Shown here piece by piece: positions 30,589-41,766 of a stretch of DNA of 64,000 nucleotides. This DNA is from Asparagopsis taxiformis (taxonomy: Eukaryota; Rhodophyta; Florideophyceae; Bonnemaisoniales; Bonnemaisoniaceae). The stretch's first letter is position 1. Each line of letters begins with the position of its first letter. Below the pieces are notes generated by a model. That model was not told the DNA's origin. It was given only the letters and a program-made list of their open reading frames with translations, and did no database searches. The translations under genes were made by a program, and so were the position numbers. The stretch covers positions 28,434 through 92,433 of the forward strand of contig JALQPE010002007.1 of NCBI GenBank assembly GCA_030407315.1, read 5' to 3'.

Positions 30589-33322
30589 TTATAGAGCTGA
30601 AAGGGAGACCGGGAGTCTAATTCTGATGATATTTGTCAAGAAGTTCCTGACAATTTTAAGGTTTTCTATGGAAAGCCAGGAATTTTCGTGATCTGGATAA
30701 CCTTTCCACTTCACGAGATATTGGAGTTTCCTGTGTCTTTTTCTGTGGTGAAGAATTCTCTCAACTTCATATTCGTCAGAGTTTGTTGAAAGTTTGATCG
30801 GTGGCGGTGGTACTAGGTTTCGCTCGAATGTGTCCTCTACGTAAGGTTTGAGGAGGCTAGAGTGAAATGCATTGTGGATTTTGCGATCGATCATTGGTTG
30901 GGGAAGGTTCAATCGAAAAGTAACTTCATTGATCTTCTCAGTGATTTCAAATGGTCCACAAAACTTTGGGTGAAGCTTTCTTGTACCCGATCCATCTTCA
31001 AGGGTTAGGTTTGCTGTGGACAGCATGACCTTGTCATTGACCTTGAATGGAGTCGGTAAACGCTTCCTATTGGCTTGCTTTGCCATTGATTCATTTGCTT
31101 TCTTTATGTTTTCGATGGCTTGTTTGGTAACTTTTCCTATGGTGGATATGAATTTTTCTGCAGTCGGGTTTTCTGTTTCTAAGGTTTCTATGGGAAGGGT
31201 CCTAGGGTGTTGCCCATATGTGAGGAAGAAGGGTGTGAAACTAGTGGCAGCATGTATTGAAGAGTTATAAGATACTTCAAAGTGGACTAAGTATTCGTCC
31301 CAGTTGGTTTTGTTGTAGTCAGCGAAGGCTCAGATCATTTCCTCAATCTTTCGATTAAGTATCTCTGTTTGTCCATCCGTTTGTGGATGGTATGCGGACG
31401 ATGGTGATATCTTGGTTTTCAAGGTATGGAAAAGAGACTTCCAGAATTTGCTCATAAATACTGGATCTCGGTCACTAATGATTACTGAGGGGAGTCCATG
31501 GTGTCGATAAATGTTCTCGAAGAATAACTTTGCCGTTTCCACAGCGTTTGGGTCTCTTTCATACGGGATGATTCGGAGTAGCTTAGACAATCGATCAACT
31601 ACAACGAACATTCCGGTGTTGCCTTTCTTGGTTTTGGGTAGAGGTTTCAAAAAGTCCATGGTGATGTGTGTCCACTTCCCCGAAGGGGGTTCTAATGGTT
31701 GAAGTAGTCCGAATGGTTTATGGTTTGGAGCCTTAGTTCTTTGGCATGTATCACATGAAGTGACATAGTCTCTAATAGTTTGTTTCATTTTCTTCCAGTA
31801 ATATTTTGTAGCTATTCTGTGGCAAGTTTTCTTTACTCCAAGGTTACCAGATTGTGGGGTATCATGGTGATCATGTAGTAATTGAAGTCGATAGGTCCCT
31901 TTCGGTATACATAATCGTTCTTTGTAGTACAGAAGGTTGTTTTCTTTTCGGAAGGAGTTCTTCGGTGATTTGTATACTTCTTGGAACTCAGGATCCTTGG
32001 TATAATCTTCTTCTTTTATCTTTGCGTTGCCGTCTGATGCAAAGTACGTAGCATTGGTTTCGAACTGTGATGTTATGGATATTGCTTTTGTCAGAAGAGA
32101 GTGGTCTCTAGGGGCGGTTGGTTCTTTGTTCAGAAATTGTCTGGAGAGTGCGTCAGCTACTTTGTTTGTTTTCCCTTTTATTGCAAGTATTTTGAAGTCG
32201 AACGAGACAATTGATTCAAGCCATCTTACTTGTCTTTGGGATAGTTGCTTTTGGGTTTCCAAATATCTGAGGGGATAGTGATCAGTGTAAACGGTAAATG
32301 GTCTGCCATGGAGATATGCTCTCCATGTTCGAAGTGTATCGATGATGGCCAGGAGCTCTCTTTCATGAGCTGCATACTTTTGTGCGGCTGCATTGAGAGT
32401 TCTGGAGTAGAATGCAACAGGTCGGTATCTATTTGTGTCCTTTTGTTCCAGGAGAGCACCAAATGCAAATTGAGAAGCATCGGTTGTGACAACTATGTCC
32501 TTTTCTGGGTGGAAGGGCATTAATACTGGGGTTCGAGTCATCACTGTTTCAGTGCGGTAAAGGATTGTTCGGCGGAGGGGTTCCACGTGAATGGAGCATT
32601 TTCGTGAGTTCTGTGAGTGGTTTTGCTATGGCTGAGCAGCTTCCGATGAATCTGCGATAATAATTGACTAGGCCCAGGAAAGACTGGACGTCTCGTTTGT
32701 TCCTTGGCCTTGGCCATTCTTTGATGGTTTTGATCTTGGTTTCTTCAACTGATATTCCTCCTGGTGTGAGAACATGTCCTAAGTATTCTATCTCTTGTAC
32801 TGCGAAAGAACACTTTGACATTTTTGCGTACAACTGATTCTTGCGGAGTCTCTGCAGAACTAGCTCAATGTGGTGAAGATGATCGGTAAATGAGGAGCTA
32901 TAAATGAGTATATCATCCAGATATACTATAACAAAGTGATCTAGGTAATCTCTGAAAAGATCATTCATCAACGTCATGAACGTTGCAGGAGCATTGGATA
33001 ATCCGAAGGGAAGCACAAGGAACTCGAAGTGTCCGTACCGGGTTCGGAACGCGGTTAGTGGGATAGAGTCGTTTTCTAAGCGTACTTGATGGTATCCGGA
33101 TCTTAGGTCGATTTTACTGAAGTATTTGGTGTCCTTCAGCTGGTCAAAGATATCATCAATTCTAGGGAGCGGGTAGCTGTTCTTAACAGTGAGGCGATTG
33201 AGGGCTCGATAATCGATACACATACGTAGTGCACCGTCCTTTTTACTCACAAATAGAACTGGAGCACCCCAAGGGCTGCAACTTGGCTGGATAAATCCTG
33301 CTTCCAGGAGTTCATCGAGTTA
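30589..33322 (-). pseudogene. Element A copy 1: RT-RNase H-integrase-chromodomain (broken)
   Basis: The RT frame (32549-33320) has [25 protein letters not shown] and YLDD ([12 protein letters not shown]). The frame changes after KPLTELTK and again near 32546, where this copy lacks one T that copies 2 and 3 have. RNase H (TTDASQFAFGALLEQ) and integrase follow: an HHCC zinc finger ending CDTCQRTK, and the DX35E core D-RDPVF...QTDGQTE. A TGA interrupts integrase right after EEMI (31330-31332) and the same frame resumes with AFADYNKTNWDEYL. The C-terminus carries a chromodomain (YEVERILHHRKRHRKLQYLVKWKGYPDHENSW), which in this family can steer integration to marked chromatin. Ends at 30589. Confidence 0.85.
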
Positions 33323-34174
33323 TTTCTTAAGCTCTCTGAGTTCAGGTGGGGACATCCGATACAGACCTCTTTTCTGTGGAATACTTTCGGGAACTAGGTC
33401 TATTCGGAAGTCAATTTTTCTTTGGGGAGGTAATCCTTTGGGCAACGTTTCTGGGAAAACGTCATTGTACTTTCCTAGAATTTGTTGGACATGTTTAGGA
33501 AGTTTTTGTTCGGAGGTCTCTGGTTTATTTGGGTTCAATAAGACTGCAAACAAAGGGAAATTTTCTTCATAGTCTCGGGTCATAGCACTTAGTGAAATAC
33601 TTTCGCAAAGATGAAATTTATTTGCGTAGATGATAAATTTTTTGTTTCGGTGGGAGAATGAGATTTGGTTCGAATGGTTATCAATGGTGGCAAAATGGTT
33701 GGGGTGCCAATCCTTGCCGAGGATGGCATCATGATTTAACGGGCAGACAGCGAATGAAAACTGCTCTGTGTACCCTTGAATCTGTAGACTGATAGTAGAC
33801 TTGGTTTGTTCTAAGGTTTGTGTATTCTTGTTGGCCATGGTGGCTAGGTGATTTGTGTCCTTGATCGGAATTTTGTTCGATAAGCAAAACGATCTGTTCA
33901 CGTAACTGATCTCGGCCCCAGGGTCAAACATGAGTTTTGTTCTAACCCCATTTATTTTTCCAGACGACACTAGTAATCCTATACCAGCTCGTTTGAATGG
34001 ATCTGGAGTTGTTTCAAAGGGAACTAGGGGAGGGCTTCTTACCATAGTAGGAAGTTCTATGGGGTTCTGGGCGTCTTGGGACGGAGATTCGACTAGTTCC
34101 GTTTGCCTTTTGGGCAGTTTTTGGCAATATGCCCTGGTTGGCGACAGCGGAGGCAAAGCCCTTTCTTCATGCAT
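33320..34174 (-). pseudogene. Element A copy 1: protease region of pol
   Basis: This frame overlaps the end of gag by about 80 nt and is reached by a -1 shift at the slippery heptamer C CCA AAA (34108-34114 on +, TTTTGGG). The aspartic protease signature reads LMFDPGAEISYV, that is DPG where DSG or DTG is normal; this is the same in all three copies. ILGKDWH follows as the second protease motif. The frame ends in TAA at 33320-33322 (LRELKK-stop) and RT continues in the same frame directly after it ([13 protein letters not shown]). Confidence 0.85.
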
Positions 34175-34962
34175 TGTTCTCTTTCTTCTTTGGTTAACTT
34201 TTTGATTTGAATGTTTCCAAATTCCATGGGGACGGGCCTTGAGGAATTTCCTTCTGGTTTACGGCCATAGTCCTTATTTTTTGAAATACCCCCGTTGGGT
34301 CCAAGGCGGCGGTGAGCAGCTTCAACACGTTCAGCGTCACGCATTGCCTCGGCAAGGTCACGATAATCTTTGGTATAAAGTTCTTTCCAGATATATTGCT
34401 TTAAACCCCTGGTATATCGGTCAATTTGTTCTGCCATACTTATGGTTGGGATGTCAAGGAGAATTCTTTGGAAATCATCGTTGAATGATGATACGTCGCG
34501 TACCTGTCTCCAGCGAGCAAATTTATCGCGAGCTACCTTTTCTTTGTTAAGCGTTTCAAAACGAGAGATAATAGCCTTTTTTAAGCAGTTCCATGTTTTT
34601 ATTTCGCTTCCATCATCGGTTTTTTGATAGACAATCCACCACTCATGAGCAGCTCCAGATAAATAGCTAACAGCTAGCTGGAGTGAGTCGTCGTCGGTAG
34701 CGTTGGACAGGTAGTTGTCCATGTGCGTAGCCCAGCTTGTGATCGATCCTCTACCAGAGAACTTTTCAGCTTGGTGTTTCTTTGGTTTAGGATTGTCTGA
34801 TGTTTTAATACTCTGGAGCTCTTCCCTTATACGATCATACGATGCAGCGGCATCGTTTAAGGAGTTCTGCTGGTTATTGATCTGGGAGTTGGCTGCCTGG
34901 AGTTGAGTTTGTAGATCCTGGACAACCTGGGCAAGGTTTTCAATGGTGATGGGATTACTCAT
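34093..34962 (-). CDS. Element A copy 1: gag (289 aa)
   Basis: ATG at 34962 (MSNPITIENL). Coiled coil at about 10-55, a retrotransposon gag domain (AHEWWIVYQ, WNCLKKAIISRFETLN, FARWRQVRDVSSFNDDFQRILLDIP), and a C-terminal CCHC zinc knuckle CLRCRQPGHIAKNC. Stop TAG at 34093. It forms the particle shell and binds RNA. The frame is intact and identical in the three copies, unlike pol. Confidence 0.9.
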   Translation of the reverse strand: MSNPITIENLAQVVQDLQTQLQAANSQINNQQNSLNDAAASYDRIREELQSIKTSDNPKPKKHQAEKFSGRGSITSWATHMDNYLSNATDDDSLQLAVSYLSGAAHEWWIVYQKTDDGSEIKTWNCLKKAIISRFETLNKEKVARDKFARWRQVRDVSSFNDDFQRILLDIPTISMAEQIDRYTRGLKQYIWKELYTKDYRDLAEAMRDAERVEAAHRRLGPNGGISKNKDYGRKPEGNSSRPVPMEFGNIQIKKLTKEEREQCMKKGLCLRCRQPGHIAKNCPKGKRN

Positions 34963-34980
34963 TTTTTTCTTCTGAGGAAA

Positions 34981-35932
34981 AGAGGGAGAGCGTGTTTACT
35001 TAGGTTCTAATGGTTCACTCCAAGTCCTACGCGCTCACGATGCTTGGCACTCTTGATGTGACGAGTATAGTCTTCGATAGAGACGAAGGAACGATCACAC
35101 GGGCGACAGTTTAGTTCGACTTGATGATTTCGAACTCAGCGCTTGTGCTTTTCGGAATCGATGTGGGCTAGGAATTGAGCCCTAGTCTTAGCTGATTTCC
35201 TGCAAAGTGTGCAGTCGAAACTTCTTGTGGGAGTCTTTGGTTTAGGGTTCCTCTTGGCTTCTTTGTATGTTGCGGTTCGGAGAAGATGCTGCGAGGAACG
35301 GTCGTCGATCGACAACAAGGTGCGCTGCGGAGGGATAGGCGGAGCAGTGGTCGAAGCAGAGGCGCAATGTGAGCTAGGAGTTCCTCTGGGGGCCGGTATG
35401 TTTTGTCGGGAGACCGTCTTCCCGAGAATACGATGAGTATTGACAACTTTCTTGGGCATGTTCGGAGCGTCCGACTTGGGTGCCACCGTGAATCGAGGGG
35501 AAGCAGCCCGGGGCAGTTGAGCACGAGGGGCGGTCGAAGACGTGGAGTAGGAAGAATGGTCTTCTTCGTGATCAGAGGGCGAATGGCGAGGCGAAGGGTC
35601 ACTTTCGGCACGAAGGCGGGGAGAACCGCTTTAGGCTTGGCGATAGCAGGAGGTAAAGGGCGGAAGTCGTCGTCACGGTCGATGACGGTCGGCGGCGGAG
35701 CGGGCGGAGTATCGACGGTGGGGGTCTGTGGGGTGGTGTCGGCTCTAAGGGCGACGATCCCAAACGGCGGAGTCTGCGGGGGCTGAGAGAGGGGGGAACT
35801 CGGGAATGCAGCACTATCGTCGGAGCGGTATTCCGACGGGGAGTCTGGGATTCTGTGGGAAAAAGATCGTGGTCCGGCCACTGTCCAACAGGAAAAGTCC
35901 TCAAGATGGTTACTCAAGTCGTAGTCAGTCAC
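34981..35932 (-). pseudogene. Element A copy 1: leader region with two C2H2 zinc fingers
   Basis: Between the 5' LTR (LTR2) and gag lies a Pro/Ser-rich frame (35168-35932, no ATG). It appears to shift into a second frame (35136 to about 35635) reading RAESDPSPRHSP... and ending FDCTLCRKSAKTRAQFLAHIDSEKH, a C-x2-C-x12-H-x5-H zinc finger. A single TGA (35136-35138) follows, and the same frame continues with a second finger, LNCRPCDRSFVSIEDYTRHIKSAKH, to a stop near 34995. The type is the matrin/U1-like C2H2 finger. All three copies have the same TGA. It may be a former regulatory or RNA-binding protein encoded upstream of gag. Confidence 0.6.
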
Positions 35933-35992
35933 ACAACAGCGTAGACTCGATAGGAGAACTAGACTACTGTGTGAAGCCAGAGATGGAGAAGT

Positions 35993-36022
35993 GGCGGGAA
36001 CTTACTTGCGATGCTACCAAGC
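35993..36022 (-). other. Candidate primer-binding site of element A, copy 1
   Basis: On the element strand, two bases after the 5' LTR end (CCCCCACA GC) comes TTGGTAGCATCGCAAG, which begins with TGG as needed to pair with a tRNA CCA end. The tRNA was not identified. The same sequence follows LTR3 and LTR4. Confidence 0.5.
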
Positions 36023-36798
36023 TGTGGGGGTTAAGGCACAACTTGGGAGAAGGTGTTCCGGTCGAAGGTGCCTCCGAATCCCTGAGGTGGGGAGCGGAGG
36101 GTAGTTTATATAGACTAGGAGGTAGCTCTAGGAGGGGTAAAATGAAGGGTAACTACGAGGAGCTACGAGGAGTAGGTATCGGGAGATCAACCAATAGGAG
36201 AGGAGAATGGGAGATATTGTTGGTGGCGGCGGATCTGGAAACGGTCATGAGGAGAGTGTGACACGGAGGGCCACGTGTAAGAGTCCAGCAATGTCACACG
36301 TGTAAGAGGTTGGCAGGAACCCCTGACACGTGGAAACCTGGAGTCGGGCGCGACCGGGCCCCACAGGGCGACTTACAGTGCAAGCTTACATTTCTTACAT
36401 GTAAGCTTACAGTTGAAATTTCATTGAAAAAACGAGGTTTCCGTCAGTTACTGTTGTATGTTACCTGTCATACGGGCGTATGGTTGTAAGTAACCATGTA
36501 AGTGGGGCGAAAGTGGCTGAAAAAGCCATGTAATCTTGTAAGTAACCGTGGCAGTCACATGACAGGTGTTGTAAGTGTATCATAACATGTAAGTAGCCTA
36601 CTCAAGTGTCTCCTAGGTGGTGTAAGGTATATGGAAAGCTGTAAGTAGCCTCGTAGGAGTGGTTACTGTAAGCTTCCCTTGTAGTTGGGAGCTTTGGTCT
36701 CTGTGGAATGTTATTATCTTATTGGTTGGTCGGGGTATGGTGTTGTAAGAACAGGAATCTAGTGTTTACCATGAGGTCTAGAGGACTGATCCCTTACA
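36023..36798 (-). repeat. LTR2 of array A (shared by two internal regions)
   Basis: 776 bp. It serves as 5' LTR for internal 1 and 3' LTR for internal 2, so no host DNA lies between the copies. Confidence 0.9.
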
Positions 36799-36853
36799 TT
36801 ACTCCTTTCTCTGAACAAGAGTCGTGCTCGACTCGAGACTGAAGGGGAGGATA

Positions 36854-37312
36854 CTAACCGTTGAAGACTGTTGGGAAGGGGAACACGGTGTGTGTCGGCC
36901 TAGGGATTAGGAGGAGTGATACGTCCATTTGTTCTTCCTCAGCCAAAGTTGTGACGATATTGCGGATATCATCCGCATAGGACTGGTCGGGGGAGAGGTG
37001 CCCATAGGCACCAACTACCCAGTGGTACAGATAACAGATAAAGTTGTATCCGATGGCTTCGGAGAGAGGAGCCGGTAAATTTTCGACGTTCGGCGAGAGT
37101 TCAATTCGATCTATGATCACAAACAGTAGGTCGAAATCTTCCGCTGTTACACAGAAGGGGCCAAAGGCATGATAGTATCCATAGCATGTGTGGATTAGGG
37201 CCCAGCAAAGTACACTTCGTGCATAAGGTTTTGGGGTAACGTCTTGTAACCATGTAGTCAATGTCTCGCCAGCGATAACAAGCTGGAGGTAAAACTCAGA
37301 AGAGGTGGCCAT
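36854..37312 (-). CDS. Element A copy 2: small 3' ORF (152 aa)
   Basis: Same product as 30069-30527 with no residue changes. Unrecognised family. Confidence 0.55.
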   Translation of the reverse strand: MATSSEFYLQLVIAGETLTTWLQDVTPKPYARSVLCWALIHTCYGYYHAFGPFCVTAEDFDLLFVIIDRIELSPNVENLPAPLSEAIGYNFICYLYHWVVGAYGHLSPDQSYADDIRNIVTTLAEEEQMDVSLLLIPRPTHTVFPFPTVFNG

Positions 37313-37373
37313 GGTGGAGAGGGGATATGGATAGGAAGGGGATGTCCAAACGAGGTTGTGGACTGAAAGGAAT

Positions 37374-40108
37374 TTATAGAGCTGAAAGGGAGACCGGGAG
37401 TCTAATTCTGATGATATTTGTCAAGAAGTTCCTGACAATTTTAAGGTTTTCTATGGAAAGCCAGGAATTTTCGTGATCTGGATAACCTTTCCACTTCACG
37501 AGATATTGGAGTTTCCTGTGTCTTTTTCTGTGGTGAAGAATTCTCTCAACTTCATATTCGTCAGAGTTTGTTGAAAGTTTGATCGGTGGCGGTGGTACTA
37601 GGTTTCGCTCGAATGTGTCCTCTACGTAAGGTTTGAGGAGGCTAGAGTGAAATGCATTGTGGATTTTGCGATCGATCATTGGTTGGGGAAGGTTCAATCG
37701 AAAAGTAACTTCATTGATCTTCTCAGTGATTTCAAATGGTCCACAAAACTTTGGGTGAAGCTTTCTTGTACCCGATCCATCTTCAAGGGTTAGGTTTGCT
37801 GTGGACAGCATGACCTTGTCATTGACCTTGAATGGAGTCGGTAAACGCTTCCTATTGGCTTGCTTTGCCATTGATTCATTTGCTTTCTTTATGTTTTCGA
37901 TGGCTTGTTTGGTAACTTTTCCTATGGTGGATATGAATTTTTCTGCAGTCGGGTTTTCTGTTTCTAAGGTTTCTATGGGAAGGGTCCTAGGGTGTTGCCC
38001 ATATGTGAGGAAGAAGGGTGTGAAACTAGTGGCAGCATGTATTGAAGAGTTATAAGATACTTCAAAGTGGACTAAGTATTCGTCCCAGTTGGTTTTGTTG
38101 TAGTCAGCGAAGGCTCAGATCATTTCCTCAATCTTTCGATTAAGTATCTCTGTTTGTCCATCCGTTTGTGGATGGTATGCGGACGATGGTGATATCTTGG
38201 TTTTCAAGGTATGGAAAAGAGACTTCCAGAATTTGCTCATAAATACTGGATCTCGGTCACTAATGATTACTGAGGGGAGTCCATGGTGTCGATAAATGTT
38301 CTCGAAGAATAACTTTGCCGTTTCCACAGCGTTTGGGTCTCTTTCATACGGGATGATTCGGAGTAGCTTAGACAATCGATCAACTACAACGAACATTCCG
38401 GTGTTGCCTTTCTTGGTTTTGGGTAGAGGTTTCAAAAAGTCCATGGTGATGTGTGTCCACTTCCCCGAAGGGGGTTCTAATGGTTGAAGTAGTCCGAATG
38501 GTTTATGGTTTGGAGCCTTAGTTCTTTGGCATGTATCACATGAAGTGACATAGTCTCTAATAGTTTGTTTCATTTTCTTCCAGTAATATTTTGTAGCTAT
38601 TCTGTGGCAAGTTTTCTTTACTCCAAGGTTACCAGATTGTGGGGTATCATGGTGATCATGTAGTAATTGAAGTCGATAGGTCCCTTTCGGTATACATAAT
38701 CGTTCTTTGTAGTACAGAAGGTTGTTTTCTTTTCGGAAGGAGTTCTTCGGTGATTTGTATACTTCTTGGAACTCAGGATCCTTGGTATAATCTTCTTCTT
38801 TTATCTTTGCGTTGCCGTCTGATGCAAAGTACGTAGCATTGGTTTCGAACTGTGATGTTATGGATATTGCTTTTGTCAGAAGAGAGTGGTCTCTAGGGGC
38901 GGTTGGTTCTTTGTTCAGAAATTGTCTGGAGAGTGCGTCAGCTACTTTGTTTGTTTTCCCTTTTATTGCAAGTATTTTGAAGTCGAACGAGACAATTGAT
39001 TCAAGCCATCTTACTTGTCTTTGGGATAGTTGCTTTTGGGTTTCCAAATATCTGAGGGGATAGTGATCAGTGTAAACGGTAAATGGTCTGCCATGGAGAT
39101 ATGCTCTCCATGTTCGAAGTGTATCGATGATGGCCAGGAGCTCTCTTTCATGAGCTGCATACTTTTGTGCGGCTGCATTGAGAGTTCTGGAGTAGAATGC
39201 AACAGGTCGGTATCTATTTGTGTCCTTTTGTTCCAGGAGAGCACCAAATGCAAATTGAGAAGCATCGGTTGTGACAACTATGTCCTTTTCTGGGTGGAAG
39301 GGCATTAATACTGGGGTTCGAGTCATCACTGTTTTCAGTGCGGTAAAGGATTGTTCGGCGGAGGGGTTCCACGTGAATGGAGCATTTTCGTGAGTTCTGT
39401 GAGTGGTTTTGCTATGGCTGAGCAGCTTCCGATGAATCTGCGATAATAATTGACTAGGCCCAGGAAAGACTGGACGTCTCGTTTGTTCCTTGGCCTTGGC
39501 CATTCTTTGATGGTTTTGATCTTGGTTTCTTCAACTGATATTCCTCCTGGTGTGAGAACATGTCCTAAGTATTCTATCTCTTGTACTGCGAAAGAACACT
39601 TTGACATTTTTGCGTACAACTGATTCTTGCGGAGTCTCTGCAGAACTAGCTCAATGTGGTGAAGATGATCGGTAAATGAGGAGCTATAAATGAGTATATC
39701 ATCCAGATATACTATAACAAAGTGATCTAGGTAATCTCTGAAAAGATCATTCATCAACGTCATGAACGTTGCAGGAGCATTGGATAATCCGAAGGGAAGC
39801 ACAAGGAACTCGAAGTGTCCGTACCGGGTTCGGAACGCGGTTAGTGGGATAGAGTCGTTTTCTAAGCGTACTTGATGGTATCCGGATCTTAGGTCGATTT
39901 TACTGAAGTATTTGGTGTCCTTCAGCTGGTCAAAGATATCATCAATTCTAGGGAGCGGGTAGCTGTTCTTAACAGTGAGGCGATTGAGGGCTCGATAATC
40001 GATACACATACGTAGTGCACCGTCCTTTTTACTCACAAATAGAACTGGAGCACCCCAAGGGCTGCAACTTGGCTGGATAAATCCTGCTTCCAGGAGTTCA
40101 TCGAGTTA
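37374..40108 (-). pseudogene. Element A copy 2: RT-RNase H-integrase-chromodomain (broken)
   Basis: Same domains as copy 1. Here the RNase H-integrase frame is longer (38115-39503, 462 aa) because this copy keeps the T missing from copy 1 near 39335. It still carries the shared frame change after KPLTELTK, the TAA at 40106-40108 before RT and the TGA at 38115-38117 in integrase. Chromodomain at 37374-37871. Confidence 0.85.
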
Positions 40109-40960
40109 TTTCTTAAGCTCTCTGAGTTCAGGTGGGGACATCCGATACAGACCTCTTTTCTGTGGAATACTTTCGGGAACTAGGTCTATTCGGAAGTCAA
40201 TTTTTCTTTGGGGAGGTAATCCTTTGGGCAACGTTTCTGGGAAAACGTCATTGTACTTTCCTAGAATTTGTTGGACATGTTTAGGAAGTTTTTGTTCGGA
40301 GGTCTCTGGTTTATTTGGGTTCAATAAGACTGCAAACAAAGGGAAATTTTCTTCATAGTCTCGGGTCATAGCACTTAGTGAAATACTTTCGCAAAGATGA
40401 AATTTATTTGCGTAGATGATAAATTTTTTGTTTCGGTGGGAGAATGAGATTTGGTTCGAATGGTTATCAATGGTGGCAAAATGGTTGGGGTGCCAATCCT
40501 TGCCGAGGATGGCATCATGATTTAACGGGCAGACAGCGAATGACAACTGCTCTGTGTACCCTTGAATCTGTAGACTGATAGTAGACTTGGTTTGTTCTAA
40601 GGTTTGTGTATTCTTGTTGGCCATGGTGGCTAGGTGATTTGTGTCCTTGATCGGAATTTTGTTCGATAAGCAAAACGATCTGTTCACGTAACTGATCTCG
40701 GCCCCAGGGTCAAACATGAGTTTTGTTCTAACCCCATTTATTTTTCCAGACGACACTAGTAATCCTATACCAGCTCGTTTGAATGGATCTGGAGTTGTTT
40801 CAAAGGGAACTAGGGGAGGGCTTCTTACCATAGTAGGAAGTTCTATGGGGTTCTGGGCGTCTTGGGACGGAGATTCGACTAGTTCCGTTTGCCTTTTGGG
40901 CAGTTTTTGGCAATATGCCCTGGTTGGCGACAGCGGAGGCAAAGCCCTTTCTTCATGCAT
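40106..40960 (-). pseudogene. Element A copy 2: protease region of pol
   Basis: As copy 1, with one substitution (TEQLSFAVC for TEQFSFAVC). Slippery heptamer at 40894-40900. The DPG protease motif and terminal TAA are shared. Confidence 0.85.
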
Positions 40961-41748
40961 TGTTCTCTTTCTTCTTTGGTTAACTTTTTGATTTGAATGT
41001 TTCCAAATTCCATGGGGACGGGCCTTGAGGAATTTCCTTCTGGTTTACGGCCATAGTCCTTATTTTTTGAAATACCCCCGTTGGGTCCAAGGCGGCGGTG
41101 AGCAGCTTCAACACGTTCAGCGTCACGCATTGCCTCGGCAAGGTCACGATAATCTTTGGTATAAAGTTCTTTCCAGATATATTGCTTTAAACCCCTGGTA
41201 TATCGGTCAATTTGTTCTGCCATACTTATGGTTGGGATGTCAAGGAGAATTCTTTGGAAATCATCGTTGAATGATGATACGTCGCGTACCTGTCTCCAGC
41301 GAGCAAATTTATCGCGAGCTACCTTTTCTTTGTTAAGCGTTTCAAAACGAGAGATAATAGCCTTTTTTAAGCAGTTCCATGTTTTTATTTCGCTTCCATC
41401 ATCGGTTTTTTGATAGACAATCCACCACTCATGAGCAGCTCCAGATAAATAGCTAACAGCTAGCTGGAGTGAGTCGTCGTCGGTAGCGTTGGACAGGTAG
41501 TTGTCCATGTGCGTAGCCCAGCTTGTGATCGATCCTCTACCAGAGAACTTTTCAGCTTGGTGTTTCTTTGGTTTAGGATTGTCTGATGTTTTAATACTCT
41601 GGAGCTCTTCCCTTATACGATCATACGATGCAGCGGCATCGTTTAAGGAGTTCTGCTGGTTATTGATCTGGGAGTTGGCTGCCTGGAGTTGAGTTTGTAG
41701 ATCCTGGACAACCTGGGCAAGGTTTTCAATGGTGATGGGATTACTCAT
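40879..41748 (-). CDS. Element A copy 2: gag (289 aa)
   Basis: Identical protein to copy 1, with the zinc knuckle CLRCRQPGHIAKNC. ATG at 41748. Confidence 0.9.
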   Translation of the reverse strand: MSNPITIENLAQVVQDLQTQLQAANSQINNQQNSLNDAAASYDRIREELQSIKTSDNPKPKKHQAEKFSGRGSITSWATHMDNYLSNATDDDSLQLAVSYLSGAAHEWWIVYQKTDDGSEIKTWNCLKKAIISRFETLNKEKVARDKFARWRQVRDVSSFNDDFQRILLDIPTISMAEQIDRYTRGLKQYIWKELYTKDYRDLAEAMRDAERVEAAHRRLGPNGGISKNKDYGRKPEGNSSRPVPMEFGNIQIKKLTKEEREQCMKKGLCLRCRQPGHIAKNCPKGKRN

Positions 41749-41766
41749 TTTTTTCTTCTGAGGAAA

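Noticed and set aside
35403..35786. Gly/Arg-rich + strand frames in the leader of element A (repeated in each copy)
   Set aside because: They are complementary shadows of the Pro/Ser-rich - strand leader frame and recur only because the element is repeated.
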